A stretch of 42,135 bases of DNA, taken from positions 1 through 42,135 of the forward strand of contig CAJCHZ010000013.1 in the NCBI GenBank assembly GCA_903970165.1. Direction: 5' to 3'. Positions 30,825-38,989 of the stretch are shown here, piece after piece. The notes under the pieces are model-generated. The model was not told the origin of the DNA and did not search any database. It saw nothing but the letters and a program-made list of their open reading frames with translations. The position numbers and the translations under genes were made by a program. Every line of letters begins with the position of its first letter. The stretch's first letter is position 1. The DNA is from Betaproteobacteria bacterium (GTDB taxonomy: Bacteria; Acidobacteriota; Terriglobia; Acidiferrales; UBA7541).

Positions 30825-33518
30825 ATGGCGGAGTCCCAGCCACTCCTCGGGCAAACCGTCTCGCACTACCGTATCTTGGAAAAGCTCGGTGGCGGCGGCA
30901 TGGGTGTGGTTTATAAAGCGGAAGACACTCGGCTGAAACGCGTTGTCGCGCTGAAATTTCTGCCCGAAGAAGTCGCGCATGACCCACACGCGCTCGCCCG
31001 CTTTCAACGCGAAGCGCAAGCCGCGTCCGCCCTCAATCACCCGAACATTTGCACCATCCACGATATCGGCGAAGAAAGCGGCCGCGCCTTTATCGCCATG
31101 GAGTTTCTCGACGGCGCCACGCTGAAGCACCTCATTCACGGCCAGCCGCTGAAGACGGACCAAATCCTCGATCTCGGCGTTGATATCGCCAACGCTCTCG
31201 ATGCCGCGCATCGTAAGGGCATCATCCATCGAGACATCAAGCCCGCCAATATTTTTGCCGTCGAAGGCGGCCAGGCCAAAATTCTCGACTTCGGCCTCGC
31301 CAAGGTTTCCGCAAAAAACCTTAGCGAACCTCCGGACATGACCGCTCCAACGGTCGAAGACGCGCAAGCTTCGCTCACCATTCCCGGCGTCGCCGTCGGC
31401 ACCGTTGCCTACATGTCTCCCGAACAGGTCCGCGGCGAAAAAGTGGACACACGAACCGATCTCTTTTCGTTCGGCGCAGTGCTCTACGAAATGGCCACGG
31501 GCCGAATGGCGTTCCCCGGAAACACGTCTGGAGTTATTTTTGACGCCATTCTGAACCGCTCGCCAATTCCGGCAATTCGCCTCGCGGCGGGCCTGCCTCT
31601 GCGCCTTCAGGAAATCATAAATAAGGCTATGGAAAAGGACCGCGCCCTCCGTTATCAGCACGCATCGGAGATAAGCGCGGACCTCAAACGTCTGAAACGC
31701 GACTCGGAATCCGGACGCAGTATGTCAGCAGAGGAGGACTTAGAGACGCAAAGGCTCACGAGCGGCAAAGACTCGCGCTGGTCAGCACTCACAGCTTTTG
31801 TGCGGCGTCATCGGATTTTGTCAGGCACGGCCCTTGCGGTCGTTCTGTTGGCTCTCGTTGCCGCCGCGTTTGCAAGCGACAGCAACGCTGTTTGGCGAAA
31901 CTTCTTTCGCCCGCCGCTTCCCCAGCAGAAAAACCTGGTCGTGCTTCCATTCAAAGCTGTGGATGACCAGCAAACCGAAAAAACGTATTGCGACGGTTTC
32001 ACCGAAACGGTCACGGCGAAACTTGGTGGATTGAGTTCCTTGCAGGTTCCTTCCGCTCTCGACGTACGCTCGAAGAACGTTTCGGACATTCGATCGGCCC
32101 GAACGCAACTCGGCGCCAATCTGGTTCTGGCCGCAAGCTGGCAGCAGCTTCAGAATGTTGCGCGCATCAACCTCGTCCTTATTGACGCGAAAACCGGAAA
32201 GCAGCTCCGCGCCGAAACCATCACCGAGTCCGCCTCCGACCTGCTCCGTCTCCAGGACTTGGTCGTCACGAGGGCCTCCCGCATGTTGCAGCTCCAGCTG
32301 TCTTCCAACGACGCTAAATCCTTGACCGCCCACGGCACCGCCGTCCCCGCCGCCTACGATTTCTACCTCCAGGGCATCGGCTACCTGCAGCGCTATGAAC
32401 GCCCCGAAAACGTCGAGATAGCCATCGACTTGTTTCGCCGCTGCATCCAGGAAGACCCAACCTACGCCCAAGCCCAAGCCGCTCTCGCGCAAGCCTACTG
32501 GTACAAATACAGCGCCACCAAGGAACCTCAATGGGCGGAGCAAGCAAAGGGTGCCGTTAAAGCAGCCGAAAACCTCGACAGCCAGTTGCCAGAAGTTCAA
32601 TTGGCCATCGGTAATTTGGATAACCGAACCGGCGCCTACAAGGAAGCACTCACGGCGTTTCAACGCGTCCTGCAAATCGATCCTGCGAATGTGGACGCTT
32701 ATCTAGGGTCGGGAGGCGCCTATAACTCGCTTGGGCAAGCGGTGGAGGCCGAGCAGTCATTTCGCCATGCAATCGACATCAGTCGCGCCTGCTGGAGTTG
32801 CTACAACCTGCTGGGGAACTTCTTGTACGGACAGGCGCGGTACAAAGAGGCCGCACAGGCTTGGCAAAAGGTAATCGAACTGACCCCAGACAACGTTTGG
32901 GGCTATATGAATGTCAGCGCGGCTTACTTGGCTCTCGGTCAGTTCCAGTTGGCTAGCGACTATCTGCACCGCGCTCTCCAACTCTCGCCCAATGATGCTG
33001 ATCTCTATTCCAATGCAGGTTCTGTGAGCTTTTTTCTCGGACGCTTCGAAGAGGATGCCGAATTTTGCAAGAAAGCAGCTGAGCTTTCGCCCCAGCGATA
33101 CGAATTTTGGGGCAATTTAGGCGACGCTTATCACATGATTCCGTCTCAAAACAGCAAAGCTACGGAATCATATAAGCTAGCCATCAGCGTTGCGGAATCC
33201 CAACTGCCACAAAATCCAAAGAATTCCGACTTGATGAGCTACCTGGCCCACTACTACTCCCGCATAAACGAAAAGGATCGCGCCCGGGAATATCTCGAAA
33301 AGTCGTTGAAACTAAGTCCCAATAACGTCGACACCCTGATAATCGCGTGCCTCCTGCATTTGGAGGCCGGGGAACGCCAGGAAGCGTTCAAGTGGCTGAA
33401 GCGCGCCGTCGAAGCCGGCTATATGCGAGAAGAATTACTAGCCAACCCCGACCTTGCTAGCTTACACTCTGACCCAGAATTTCCCCTTCTAGTCGCGCAG
33501 GCCAAGTCGTTTCATTAG
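30825..33518 (+). CDS. Ser/Thr protein kinase with TPR repeats
   Basis: An 897-residue protein. Residues 15-290 are a Hanks-type kinase: [11 protein letters not shown] loop, catalytic Lys44, HRDIKPAN (H135, R136, D137), DFG at D155 and a [10 protein letters not shown] activation segment. One membrane helix follows (about 326-350). The middle part, roughly 365-490 ([23 protein letters not shown]), resembles a TolB/FlgO-like N-terminal module often seen in acidobacterial kinases. From about 510 to the end are TPR repeats, which face the periplasm and probably bind partner proteins or peptides. The kinase domain is cytoplasmic. A secreted protein gene begins 40 nt downstream, which suggests joint work. 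Confidence 0.93.
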   Translation: MAESQPLLGQTVSHYRILEKLGGGGMGVVYKAEDTRLKRVVALKFLPEEVAHDPHALARFQREAQAASALNHPNICTIHDIGEESGRAFIAMEFLDGATLKHLIHGQPLKTDQILDLGVDIANALDAAHRKGIIHRDIKPANIFAVEGGQAKILDFGLAKVSAKNLSEPPDMTAPTVEDAQASLTIPGVAVGTVAYMSPEQVRGEKVDTRTDLFSFGAVLYEMATGRMAFPGNTSGVIFDAILNRSPIPAIRLAAGLPLRLQEIINKAMEKDRALRYQHASEISADLKRLKRDSESGRSMSAEEDLETQRLTSGKDSRWSALTAFVRRHRILSGTALAVVLLALVAAAFASDSNAVWRNFFRPPLPQQKNLVVLPFKAVDDQQTEKTYCDGFTETVTAKLGGLSSLQVPSALDVRSKNVSDIRSARTQLGANLVLAASWQQLQNVARINLVLIDAKTGKQLRAETITESASDLLRLQDLVVTRASRMLQLQLSSNDAKSLTAHGTAVPAAYDFYLQGIGYLQRYERPENVEIAIDLFRRCIQEDPTYAQAQAALAQAYWYKYSATKEPQWAEQAKGAVKAAENLDSQLPEVQLAIGNLDNRTGAYKEALTAFQRVLQIDPANVDAYLGSGGAYNSLGQAVEAEQSFRHAIDISRACWSCYNLLGNFLYGQARYKEAAQAWQKVIELTPDNVWGYMNVSAAYLALGQFQLASDYLHRALQLSPNDADLYSNAGSVSFFLGRFEEDAEFCKKAAELSPQRYEFWGNLGDAYHMIPSQNSKATESYKLAISVAESQLPQNPKNSDLMSYLAHYYSRINEKDRAREYLEKSLKLSPNNVDTLIIACLLHLEAGERQEAFKWLKRAVEAGYMREELLANPDLASLHSDPEFPLLVAQAKSFH

Positions 33519-33558
33519 CCTAACTTAAGTTTCGGAGTTCGAATAAGGAGGTTTCGCT

Positions 33559-34218
33559 GTGTCTGACCTGCTTCGTTCCAAACATCTTCTCGCATTCTTT
33601 CTTCTTGTCTCCAGTTTGTTGACGGTTTTGCCTCCGACCAGTGCTGCGCCTCCACCGTGGGTGCCAAGCACCTGGACCGTTCTAATTGACTTCAGCCAGG
33701 GAACTGATACTCCAGTTTATAGTGTTTCCCGGACGCCCGCAAACGGCAGCTGCCCGGCATGGACCGACCCTACGTCCTTGCATATCTGCGCAGGCGATAC
33801 TCTTTTATGGATGTCCAAGACTCCCCCCGGAACGAAGAACCAGCTTCGTATATATCTGCATCATCCGTTCCTGGATGATAGCTCGGGCAATCCAGTTCGC
33901 CGGTTGGAATCAAACAGTGGGGTAGCCGTCGGCGGGGTTACCAGTCAAAAAATTCATGAGGACCCTTTTGAAGACTATTCGTACAGCATAGCCGTCCACG
34001 ATGGAACCAAGCTCTACATCCATGAGCCAAAAATTATAATTGGGACGGGCGCAAATCAGGAAGCGAAGGACGAATTGAACGAACTCAAGCTGTACGCCAA
34101 AGAATTGCGCGAGTTTTACGAGAAGAATCAAGCGGAAAAGAACAATAAAGACAACGTTGAGGAATTGCGCAAGATCATCCGGTTGCTCCAAAGCTCTCTT
34201 CCCTCTGGCAATAACTGA
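33559..34218 (+). CDS. Small secreted protein with C-terminal coiled coil
   Basis: A 219-residue protein from GTG 33559 with a perfect AAGGAGG (33545-33551) 7 nt upstream. A signal peptide (HLLAFFLLVSSLLTVLPPTSA) is followed by a beta-rich domain with two Cys (SCPAW and HICAGDTLLW), which might form a disulfide; the HICAGDTLLW stretch is reminiscent of cupredoxin-like folds, but no copper set is complete. The C-terminal 45 residues form an acidic coiled coil. It follows the kinase gene by 40 nt and is probably cotranscribed. The function is unknown. Confidence 0.75.
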   Translation: MSDLLRSKHLLAFFLLVSSLLTVLPPTSAAPPPWVPSTWTVLIDFSQGTDTPVYSVSRTPANGSCPAWTDPTSLHICAGDTLLWMSKTPPGTKNQLRIYLHHPFLDDSSGNPVRRLESNSGVAVGGVTSQKIHEDPFEDYSYSIAVHDGTKLYIHEPKIIIGTGANQEAKDELNELKLYAKELREFYEKNQAEKNNKDNVEELRKIIRLLQSSLPSGNN

Positions 34219-34298
34219 CGCTTACGAGGAAACCATCGGGTTTGTGATGAACTGTCTTCATTTGAGGGAGTCGCTTTTCCACATCGGAGCTAGAGTCC

Positions 34299-36599
34299 TT
34301 AAAACACGCGGCCGAGCTGGAAGAACCACTTATGATGGTCGTTGTCGCCGACGCTGCCGCCCACAAATAGCGGGCCGATCACCGTTTCCGCCAAGACACC
34401 CGCGGCAAAATCGTTCGGGAATTTGCTTTCATCCACCGCGCCGTACATTTTTGCGAACTCGTACGAGCCGATCACAAACACTCGTTTCCCAACCAGGCGC
34501 GGCAAATTCCACAAATCGTGTAAATAACCCACGCGGCACAAATAGTATTGATTCCCATGCAGCTCGTTCAACCCGTAGGCACTCAACGTCAACGGTCCGC
34601 CCAAAAAGAATTGCGGCATGCCCGTGTTTTCAAAACCAAATGTGGTCGCGCCCTCGCCGCTCACGAAGACGGACCCCAGTTCCGACACTGGCTGAAAATA
34701 CTCAAAGTTCGTTTTCAGGGAAGGGAACGCGCGTGACGTTCCAGGACTGGTATCAAACCACCGGAACGTCGTCTCGGAGCGTACGCCGCTTCGCGGAATC
34801 ACCGGATCATCCGTATGATCGAGCCGGTAATGCATTTTTGCCGCGCCCGTACGCCCATTCACAGCGGCAAACTGCGGCTCGCCCAACCGCAACGTCGTAT
34901 CCAAATAGCCCACTTCGTATCCAAACCGCAATTCGCTGAAGCGGTTGAATCCGTAGCCAACGTCCACTCCAAAATCAGCTTGCCCAAATTTGTAATCCGC
35001 CAGCGGATCGCCCTTCTCGTAAATTCTGAAAACGCGTGTGCTCGCCTCTCCATGGGGCGCCAAGAACCATTTGCTCTGCGGCGTAAACGGCCGGTACAAC
35101 TCGCTTCCCAGCCCGTACGTATTTCCAAACAGAAAATCCGTGCGCCACTCGGAGCGGAATCCTGCCACATCCAGGAACGTCAACCGCGCACCGACCGTAA
35201 AATTCGCTTCTTCACTCTCCGAGCCGTCCAACTCGAACGCCGGCTGAATCGTAGGCGGCGCATAGTTCTTCTCGGTCACCTGAATCAGCAGCCCTTGCTG
35301 CCCAGCCCGTTCGGCAATCTGATAGCCCACCGTGTCGTAGCGGCCCACACCGGTCAGCCGCGTCAAGTCACTGTCCAACTTTTTTGTGTCGAGCGGCTTG
35401 CCCTTCAGCGGCGCGAGAAAACGTTCGATACTCTCCTTCTGCTGCGCCGTGTCCGCCCCTTCCACTTCGATAAATTGCGGGACCGCCGCGACGGCCTGCC
35501 GCCGGGCTTCGCGCTCCCGCACATATTCCTGCCACTCCGCGTCGCTTAGCGCGAACTTTTCGAGCAGCGGCGATTTCGCGCTTGCGGCATCGAACCCCTT
35601 TGCCATGATCTGCTCGTTCTTCCTGTAATCCGAAGCGCTGTATTCGCCCAGCGGAACGGTCACCACCGCATCCGCGCGCGCCAATCCCCGCAATTCACTT
35701 TCCGCCACCACCACGTGCACAGACTGATCCAGCACATTGAAGACTGACTTGATATCCTTCGCTTCCACCGGCTGGATTTCCAGATGGACGGCAATCACAA
35801 TGTCCGCGCCCATTTCTTTCGCCACATCGGTCGGCAGGTTATTCACCAGGCCACCGTCTACCAGCACGCGGTCCTTGTCATGCACCGGCGCAAACGCGCC
35901 CGGAATTGACATCGTGGCGCGCAAAGCTTCGGCCAGCGATCCGTTGTGGAGCACAACTTCTTTCCCGCTAACAAGATCAGTCGCCACACAGCGAAATGGC
36001 GTTGGCAGCGATGCAAACGAATCGAGTTTGTAGTACGGCAGGGTAATGCGGTCGATCAACAATCCAATCTGGTGTCCGGAATTCAATCCACCAGGAAATG
36101 CCACGCCATTTTTCAGCCCCAGAATCACCGAATTGGGAAACGCGCGCTGATCTTCTTTTCTGCGATACGAGAGATCCTCGTAAGGAGTCGTATCACCCAA
36201 AACTTCATTCCAATCCACGCCCTCAATCAATTGTTTCAAGTCCGCGGGACTCATCCCCGTCGCATAAAACCCTCCCACCAACCCGCCCATGCTCGTCCCC
36301 GCAACGTAGTCCACCGGAATGTGGTGTTCCTCGAACCACTCCAGCACGCCAATGTGCGCCAATCCCAGCGCACCGCCGCCCTCCAGCGCAACTCCAATGC
36401 GCGCACGCTGCTTCGGCACACTCTGCAAGCTACTGCCGGTAGCTGCATCCGCGTTCGATCGCGGCGGGGCAGCCATCTGCCCCAGACCATCCTGCGTGCC
36501 CGCTCCGGGCAATCCCCGCGCGTGCGGACCGGGCGTCTCTTGCCCTAGAACACCGACAGGAATCAGCAGCAACAAAAGAAACAAAAATTTGCGGGGCAT
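34299..36599 (-). CDS. Patatin-like phospholipase with POTRA and Omp85-type beta-barrel
   Basis: A 766-residue protein. I chose ATG 36599 (MPRKFLFLLLLLIPVG, signal peptide) because AGAGG lies 7 nt upstream; an in-frame start 33 codons before lacks that. The patatin domain (about 66-350) has the oxyanion loop EGGGALGLAHIG, GTSMGG with S103 and VDGGLVNN with D248, the Ser-Asp dyad. A POTRA-like segment follows (about 390-470), then a C-terminal barrel with alternating strands ending in FFQLGRVF, whose last residue is Phe as in outer-membrane proteins. The family (PlpD/FplA type) is an autotransported phospholipase A1. Its barrel keeps the enzyme at the outer membrane or releases it. Confidence 0.9.
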   Translation of the reverse strand: MPRKFLFLLLLLIPVGVLGQETPGPHARGLPGAGTQDGLGQMAAPPRSNADAATGSSLQSVPKQRARIGVALEGGGALGLAHIGVLEWFEEHHIPVDYVAGTSMGGLVGGFYATGMSPADLKQLIEGVDWNEVLGDTTPYEDLSYRRKEDQRAFPNSVILGLKNGVAFPGGLNSGHQIGLLIDRITLPYYKLDSFASLPTPFRCVATDLVSGKEVVLHNGSLAEALRATMSIPGAFAPVHDKDRVLVDGGLVNNLPTDVAKEMGADIVIAVHLEIQPVEAKDIKSVFNVLDQSVHVVVAESELRGLARADAVVTVPLGEYSASDYRKNEQIMAKGFDAASAKSPLLEKFALSDAEWQEYVREREARRQAVAAVPQFIEVEGADTAQQKESIERFLAPLKGKPLDTKKLDSDLTRLTGVGRYDTVGYQIAERAGQQGLLIQVTEKNYAPPTIQPAFELDGSESEEANFTVGARLTFLDVAGFRSEWRTDFLFGNTYGLGSELYRPFTPQSKWFLAPHGEASTRVFRIYEKGDPLADYKFGQADFGVDVGYGFNRFSELRFGYEVGYLDTTLRLGEPQFAAVNGRTGAAKMHYRLDHTDDPVIPRSGVRSETTFRWFDTSPGTSRAFPSLKTNFEYFQPVSELGSVFVSGEGATTFGFENTGMPQFFLGGPLTLSAYGLNELHGNQYYLCRVGYLHDLWNLPRLVGKRVFVIGSYEFAKMYGAVDESKFPNDFAAGVLAETVIGPLFVGGSVGDNDHHKWFFQLGRVF

Positions 36600-36628
36600 G
36601 AGGAGACCTCTAACGAAGAGAGTAAAGC

Positions 36629-36643
36629 CCATGCCGGGCATGG
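36629..36643. repeat. 7-bp palindrome upstream of the patatin gene
   Basis: CCATGCC (36629-36635) and GGCATGG (36637-36643) flank one G. It lies in the leader of the minus-strand gene, 30 nt before its ATG. The core CATGCC/GGCATG resembles that of the hairpin at 13550-13571. Confidence 0.5.
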
Positions 36644-36847
36644 ACAAGCGGCCAGTTCCCGAGTTTGCATGCCAAGTACCTTGGTTCTGTTGCCGCAACC
36701 TTAGGCGGGTCTTAGGGTTAGAGCATCTCGAGCAGAATTGCGTGCGTCAGGGTTTGGGCCCTCGCCGGACGTAAAACACTGAAAATGGATATCTTACGGC
36801 AGGGAATGGGCATCTAACCAAGCGGACATTCCAGTAAGGAGCACGTC

Positions 36848-37624
36848 ATGCCAAACATCGCCACCCCTCCCGGCGGAAATTCGGTAATCAACTCACCGAC
36901 AGATCTCGCTCACGGCCCGCAAACTCCGAGCGGTACTTTGAACAGTACTTCGAGCAGCACTCCGACAGGCCACAGCACCCTGGTAATGATCTTTCGCATG
37001 ATCCGTTGGACAGTTTACGCCTGCGCGCTCATCCTTTTAATTCTGCTGCTGCACAAAACCTCTCCGCCGCCAGTGCGGGCGACTCCCGAAGCTGCCGCGC
37101 GTGTTGAGCAAAAGTTCCAGGATGTGCAGCAAGCCGTTGCACAAGGCCAACCAGCAACTCTGCGCATGGACGAAACCGAACTGAACTCGTATCTGGCGTC
37201 ACACCTTGACATTGGCGGAGGCGGAAAACTTGCCAGCATGACCAATGCGGCTCCGAGCTCGACGTCCGGCTCAACGGCGAGCGATGAACAGCCTTCCGGC
37301 GACGACGTCGAGCAAATGCGCTCGAACGTGAAAGACGTCAAGGTCCAGTTGATTGACGATCACGTGCGTGCCTACGTTGTCTTCGATGTTCACGGCAAAG
37401 AGATGACTTTGGAACTGGAAGGCCGGCTGGGTGCCGACAACGGTTTTCTCCGCTTCGATCCTGTGAGCGGACAGATTGGCTCACTGCCGATCCCGCAGTC
37501 CACTCTGGAAGCCGCGGTCCGCAAAATGATGGATTCGCCAGAAAACCGCGACAAGCTGAAGCTGCCCTCCGATATTTCTGACTTGAAAATTGAAAACGGA
37601 GAAGTCGTCGCCACGTATCAGTGA
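36848..37624 (+). CDS. Membrane-anchored protein of unknown function
   Basis: A 258-residue protein. TAAGGAG sits 7 nt before ATG 36848. The first 50 residues are polar and Pro/Ser/Thr-rich. One membrane helix follows (TVYACALILLILLLH, about 57-72), so the rest faces the periplasm. That part is helical at first (EAAARVEQKFQDVQQAVAQ, then ELNSYLASHLDIGGGG), then beta-rich (VQLIDDHVRAYVVFDVHGKEMTLELEGRLG), and ends with PENRDKLKLPSDISDLKIENGEV. I recognise no domain; the beta part resembles the DUF2993/LPS-transport-like helical-grip fold only loosely. It stands alone and converges on the PilZ gene. Confidence 0.75.
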   Translation: MPNIATPPGGNSVINSPTDLAHGPQTPSGTLNSTSSSTPTGHSTLVMIFRMIRWTVYACALILLILLLHKTSPPPVRATPEAAARVEQKFQDVQQAVAQGQPATLRMDETELNSYLASHLDIGGGGKLASMTNAAPSSTSGSTASDEQPSGDDVEQMRSNVKDVKVQLIDDHVRAYVVFDVHGKEMTLELEGRLGADNGFLRFDPVSGQIGSLPIPQSTLEAAVRKMMDSPENRDKLKLPSDISDLKIENGEVVATYQ

Positions 37625-37630
37625 GCTGTT

Positions 37631-37645
37631 GGCGTTTGTAACGCC
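37631..37645. terminator. possible terminator-like hairpin between convergent genes
   Basis: GGCGTT (37631-37636) and AACGCC (37640-37645) make a 6-bp stem with a 3-nt loop in the spacer between two converging genes. An alternative stem GTAACG/CGTTAC overlaps it. No T run follows directly, so intrinsic termination would be weak. Confidence 0.35.
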
Positions 37646-37706
37646 GTTACGCGATAAGGCATCCTCACCGGCGGTCCTCTCGTCCCTCTTTTTTATTTCG
37701 GTTAAC

Positions 37707-38780
37707 TCAGGAAGGGCGAGAAGCAGGCCGATAAGCCAGGCCGCATTTGTACAGCTTGTCTTTCGTAATTTCCACGACCCAGGCGATTTCGGCGGGAACG
37801 AAAATAGCGTTGGCGCCGTGAGCGTAAGGCACAGCTACCTCGATCGTTGTGCGCGGAAAATACTGCTTGCGGCTCTTGAAACAGATGCCGCCTCGGGACA
37901 TGTCTTCGCACGTGACAACGTCGTCCGGGTAACCCGAGCGCCGGATACACGCTTTGTAGCTGACCTTGGTGCGTATATGTTTGCGGCGATTATCGAGAGG
38001 CGCTGCAGGTTTGGGTTCTGGCGCGCCGTAAGCCGAGGTCGTTTGGTCGTTCGGCAAATCCAATGACCTGGGGGAATTCAGCGCATCCGGTGAATTCATA
38101 GTGCTCGCGGAGTTCGACGCGCCCGGCGAGAACGCACTGGATGAAGCTTGCGGGTTTGCGGCAGACACGGAGCTTTCTGCGCCGCTTTCCACGGCCGATG
38201 AACCGACGAACGAATGGCCGCCGCCAGCCGCCACGAGAACGGGCTGCGGCTGCTCTTCCGGAACGTCGGAAGCCGGAACGTCAGAAGCGCGCTTCCACAA
38301 AGTCGAGTCCCTGCACGGCTTGCAATACCGCACGATGCCTTCGTTAATCATAAGCACGTCGGACTCGACGTCCGTGTGCTCGACCATTTCGCGCTGCTTG
38401 CAGTTCCCGCATTCCAGATACACGCGCTGCGTTTCTTTTTCTCTTTCCGATACGGGCGCGAAGTTGACTTCCCAGAATTCGGTGTTGGTGGCGTCCACGA
38501 AGGCCACGCCGTAAGTGTAAATCTCGCCCTCGGAGCCGATGCGGCCCACAACGCGCACGACCGCTTCCTTGTTGGTGTCCAGATAGCGAAGAATAATTTC
38601 CTGCTCTGCGGACAACTTATAAGTGGAAATGATGCCCGCGCCGTGCCGGCTGAGAAGGACGGTCTTTGTCATTTCCGAAAACCCTTTGCCGTCCATGTCG
38701 CTTCCAGTCAAAAGGATAGCGAGCTCCTTCGGAATTCGGCTGCTGCGGCGCAGGTGTTCGTAAGACGACACGATATGCAC
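37707..38780 (-). CDS. Protein with two PilZ-type domains and a Cys4 motif
   Basis: A 357-residue cytosolic protein. The first 105 residues form a PilZ-like domain: RRSSRIPKE, then DMDGKGFSEMTKTVLLSRHGA. A short Cys-rich part follows (ECGNCKQ near 124 and RYCKPC near 157), whose four cysteines could bind zinc. A low-complexity Ser/Ala/Asn linker covers about 190-255. The last 95 residues are a second PilZ domain with RRKHIRTKVSYKA and the DMSRGG motif of the DxSxxG type. PilZ domains bind cyclic di-GMP; here the C-terminal one keeps the main binding residues, while the first one matches less well. It is a likely cyclic di-GMP effector. Confidence 0.85.
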   Translation of the reverse strand: MHIVSSYEHLRRSSRIPKELAILLTGSDMDGKGFSEMTKTVLLSRHGAGIISTYKLSAEQEIILRYLDTNKEAVVRVVGRIGSEGEIYTYGVAFVDATNTEFWEVNFAPVSEREKETQRVYLECGNCKQREMVEHTDVESDVLMINEGIVRYCKPCRDSTLWKRASDVPASDVPEEQPQPVLVAAGGGHSFVGSSAVESGAESSVSAANPQASSSAFSPGASNSASTMNSPDALNSPRSLDLPNDQTTSAYGAPEPKPAAPLDNRRKHIRTKVSYKACIRRSGYPDDVVTCEDMSRGGICFKSRKQYFPRTTIEVAVPYAHGANAIFVPAEIAWVVEITKDKLYKCGLAYRPASRPS

Positions 38781-38989
38781 TCTTCAGAGGGAAGCAATGC
38801 GTATGATTAAGGTTAGCCGGAAGTCCGCGAAGGTGGCGCATAAATTGGGCGAATGGTTCCACCGTCGCAAGAGGCGAGAGGCCGGGGGGGCGATCGGGCA
38901 GAGCCAATAGCTTGGGACTTGCCGAAAAGATAGTCCTTGTCAGTGAAACGCAATGCGTGGACCAATCACTATCCTGGAGAGTGCCAGCG

